DNA of 14,501 nucleotides from contig DAOVRB010000005.1 in the NCBI GenBank assembly GCA_030628325.1, positions 1-14,501 on the forward strand, written 5' to 3'. Origin of the DNA: Methanomicrobiaceae archaeon (lineage in GTDB: Archaea; Halobacteriota; Methanomicrobia; Methanomicrobiales; Methanomicrobiaceae). Shown in pieces: positions 12,993 to 14,501 of the stretch. A program made the translations under genes and the position numbers. The notes beneath the pieces are model-generated. The model was not told the origin of the DNA, did no database searches, and saw only the letters and a program-made list of their open reading frames with translations. Numbering within the stretch: position 1 is the stretch's first letter; each line of letters starts with the position of its first letter.

Positions 12993-13240
12993 GATATCCT
13001 GTTGTTGTGGCAAATCTGGTGCGAAAAAGCATATGGGGTTGCAGCACTCTGTTTTGGTGTGGCAGAAACAGATATTAACTGTTGTATGAATTTGTGTGCA
13101 GTTTAGGCTGGATAATGTATTATACAGATCATTTTTAGTCTGGATATAGTCTGCTGTATCTGTTTGTGCATGATCACAGGTGCCAGATGAGTGATGCATG
13201 TTGGCAGGTGTATAATACCAGAGAGATCCTGTGTATTACA
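12993..13240. other. Intergenic stretch without recognised gene
   Basis: About 250 bases between the MerR-like gene and the promoter of the acyl-CoA synthetase gene. Short reading frames exist on both strands but lack ribosome binding sites and coding character. The stretch contains a TGATCA palindrome near 13171 and GTGTATAATAC/GTGTATTACA-like repeats at about 13208-13240 next to the MerR-like stop. Nothing else is seen. Confidence 0.4.
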
Positions 13241-13972
13241 TCAGATTCTGAACTTATTTTTCAGGCGTTCTGTTATTGACATATTCAGTCGTGTTATTTC
13301 TGAGTCGATGTAGGTGGTCCATTCTGCAACTTCCCTGTTATGATTCTGCTGTTCGGCAGCAATAAGATCCAGTTTTTTGTCAAAATACTCAATCCAGTCA
13401 CTGGTGATCTTAATCTGTTCATTATGTGCTGCAGAAAGTATCTTATTTTCTCCTGCCACCCCAGATAGTTCTTCACGTGCTTTTCTAAGTTCTCTCTCCA
13501 GTGTTTCAGCACGCCCGATGACCCTTTTTATCTGTTGTTCCTGGAGTGCAATCGCATCACTGTGGTCAACAGCCCTGATCTCAGGAGATTTCCTTTCCAC
13601 AGGCGCAGGGATGGGAGTCTGAGTCATACTGTTTTTAGGTAGTGCCCTTCCCGTAGCCGGATGGCGTGTCTGTCGTATCCGGGATGTCTGGCGGGCTGTG
13701 GGTTTTGTATGGAGGTTGTTTCTCTCAATTAAATCTCTGCTTTTCTTTCCTCTGCCGAGTTTTGTGATTATTTCTTCTTTTTTGAGGCCTTTTGACTGAA
13801 GTTCGGCGATATCTACTGTGATTTTAACTGCCTGCCGGTCGTACACACTTATTCTTCCGATTTTTCTTGATGAGTACAGGTCTTTGTATTCTTCAGTATA
13901 CCCGCGGATTATTTTTTCAGGAAAGTCTGTTTCCCTTGCGATATCATTGATTTTCAGAGGTTTTTCTTTCAT
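13241..13972 (-). CDS. MerR-like winged-helix protein with coiled coil
   Basis: A 243-residue protein. Residues about 5-75 resemble a MerR-type winged helix: KINDIARETDFPEKIIRGYT, then KIGRISVYDRQAVKITVDIA and LQSKGLKKEEIITKL. Residues 74-130 are a basic, Thr/Pro/Arg-rich, probably disordered linker. Residues about 138-228 form a long coiled coil (ALQEQQIKRVIGRAETLERE, then LRKAREELSG). The last 15 residues, ITRLNMSITERLKNKFRI, could form an amphipathic basic helix. The plan recalls Bacillus RacA (MerR head, coiled coil, basic tail), but sequence identity to RacA is not claimed. There are no Cys metal-sensing residues as in classic MerR regulators. AGGTGG lies 3 bases before the ATG at 13972. 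Its role is unknown: a DNA-binding structural or regulatory protein. Confidence 0.65.
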   Translation of the reverse strand: MKEKPLKINDIARETDFPEKIIRGYTEEYKDLYSSRKIGRISVYDRQAVKITVDIAELQSKGLKKEEIITKLGRGKKSRDLIERNNLHTKPTARQTSRIRQTRHPATGRALPKNSMTQTPIPAPVERKSPEIRAVDHSDAIALQEQQIKRVIGRAETLERELRKAREELSGVAGENKILSAAHNEQIKITSDWIEYFDKKLDLIAAEQQNHNREVAEWTTYIDSEITRLNMSITERLKNKFRI

Positions 13973-14000
13973 ATTCCACCTGGATGCGTTAATGGAGATC

Positions 14001-14043
14001 GAGACTGGCGAGACTGGCCGGACTAAACCGGCTGTATATTAAT
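14001..14043 (-). promoter_or_regulatory. Promoter and repeat cluster of the MerR-like gene
   Basis: GAGACTGGC is tandemly duplicated at 14001-14009 and 14010-14018. It is followed by a perfect inverted repeat GCCGG-ACTAAA-CCGGC (14017-14032). On the minus strand TTAATATACAG (about 14033-14043) is a TATA-like box, so these repeats lie at or just after the transcription start. Placement suggests an autoregulatory operator, which is inferred only. Confidence 0.45.
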
Positions 14044-14278
14044 TATATTCCTACGACATCTCATTAAAATTGTCCTGTTCATCCCTCTTTTTGAGAATAT
14101 TTTTCAGAACAGGTGCGGGGCTTTCACTATCCGGTTCAGAATTAGGTTCAGAATTATAGCGCCGAACGTTTCTTTTTGAACTAATGGAAAATGCTACCCG
14201 CATCTTCATCAGACAGCACCTGAACGCTTTCGCGTCATGCACGTTTCCTTTTTCCACAAGAGCAATTTCTCAAATTAT
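14044..14278. other. Intergenic region with tandem 12-bp repeat
   Basis: Contains two exact tandem copies of GGTTCAGAATTA at 14133-14144 and 14145-14156 and the second copy of the hairpin repeat (14221-14246). A 68-codon minus-strand frame (14051-14257, GTG start) spans it, but it lacks a ribosome binding site, its N-terminus is the repeat itself and its middle encodes the tandem repeat. I regard it as unlikely to be a gene. Confidence 0.4.
14221..14246 (+). repeat. 26-bp hairpin repeat, copy 2
   Basis: Differs from 10680-10705 at two positions only, one in the loop (TTTC for TTAC) and one in the right flank (G for A). The ACGC/GCGT core stem is kept. Same orientation as copy 1. No T5 directly follows, so a shared terminator function is less likely here. 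Confidence 0.55.
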
Positions 14279-14501
14279 CTAATAAAGCCTGTAAATATTG
14301 TATCCGCCTTCGTGGTGTTCTGTCTGATCATAGTCTGCGAGAATGTTTGGTCTGTTTCCAAAGGAGAGCATGATGTCAGTAAGGGTATGAACACCACATG
14401 TGTTCTCAATGAGTTTAATTAGAGATTTATTTGCTTCTCTGATATCTGCCGGTTTTAACTTTTCAAGCACATCTGACGGATATGAGTCAATATCATAATA
14501 A
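14279..14501 (-). CDS. C-terminal part of an unrecognised protein, cut by the window edge
   Basis: A minus-strand frame stays open to the window edge and ends at 14279-14281, giving at least 73 residues. The visible part reads YYDIDSYPSDVLEKLKPADI, then REANKSLIKLIENTCGVHTL, with a Tyr-rich end GGYNIYRLY. The amino acid make-up and the absence of a start with a ribosome binding site support the 3' part of a longer gene; a GTG at 14468-14470 is an unlikely start. I do not recognise a family. It follows the same strand as the MerR-like gene, with a 306-base gap holding repeats. Confidence 0.55.
   Translation of the reverse strand, partial: YYDIDSYPSDVLEKLKPADIREANKSLIKLIENTCGVHTLTDIMLSFGNRPNILADYDQTEHHEGGYNIYRLY

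Noticed and set aside
10680..14246. CRISPR array or integrase-bounded element
   Set aside because: There are only two repeat copies 3.5 kb apart, with no regularly spaced repeats and no Cas, integrase or transposase gene. I also found no second copy of a tRNA 3' end that would mark an attachment site.
14051..14257. Possible 68-residue minus-strand gene
   Set aside because: It has a GTG start without ribosome binding site. Its N-terminus is made of the dispersed hairpin repeat and its centre of a tandem 12-bp repeat. No family is recognisable.

Overview
The window comes from a euryarchaeon, most likely a methanogen of the Methanomicrobia/Methanomicrobiales type. This rests on gene content, not on a database match. 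The evidence is an archaeal informational operon (aIF2-gamma, Rpo7, Spt4, S24e, S27ae, L40e), a fused Kae1-Bud32 protein, a GTP-dependent dephospho-CoA kinase of the archaeal DUF359 type, an archaeal NikR, a His-type Thi4, archaeal TATA boxes with GGTGA or GAGGT ribosome binding sites or leaderless starts, and tRNA genes without encoded CCA.

Layout. Positions 1-1220 hold a small DUF2098 protein (+) that converges on nikR (-). A bidirectional-looking terminator lies between them, and a regulatory region with three TTACTAT elements lies upstream of nikR. Positions 1223-6988 are one tightly packed + strand housekeeping cluster: aIF2-gamma, a PIN nuclease, Rpo7, Spt4, dephospho-CoA kinase, S24e, S27ae, Kae1-Bud32, an RdgB-type NTP pyrophosphatase and L40e. 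Many junctions overlap by 1-14 bases, which suggests translational coupling. The cluster ends in a hairpin terminator. Positions 7028-8525 carry a DUF1917 (Bles03-like) protein and a thiamine thiazole synthase on the minus strand. htpX (8720-9601, +) follows, then a long polypyrimidine tract, tRNA-Gly(UCC) and tRNA-Val(CAC).

From about 10000 to the right edge the character changes to accessory DNA: looser spacing, AT-rich gaps, small repeats, a toxin-antitoxin pair and a broken gene. A hicB-hicA pair sits just after the tRNA genes. Its hicA is split between two frames exactly at an A7 run, either as a mutation or as a slippage-controlled toxin. A decayed gene fragment follows. Next is a medium-chain-type acyl-CoA synthetase (-) whose reading frame continues upstream, without a stop, into a ribbon-helix-helix DNA-binding domain. 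A palindrome covers its probable TATA box and a second ribosome binding site precedes the enzyme domain, so this could be a PutA-style self-regulating metabolic enzyme. Then come a MerR-like winged-helix/coiled-coil protein (-) with an operator-like repeat cluster in its leader, and a partial unknown gene (-) at the right edge. A 26-bp hairpin repeat occurs at both ends of this accessory stretch (10680 and 14221).

The observations most worth a second look are the hicA split at the A7 run, the RHH/acyl-CoA synthetase fusion with its promoter architecture, and the regularly spaced repeats in front of nikR.
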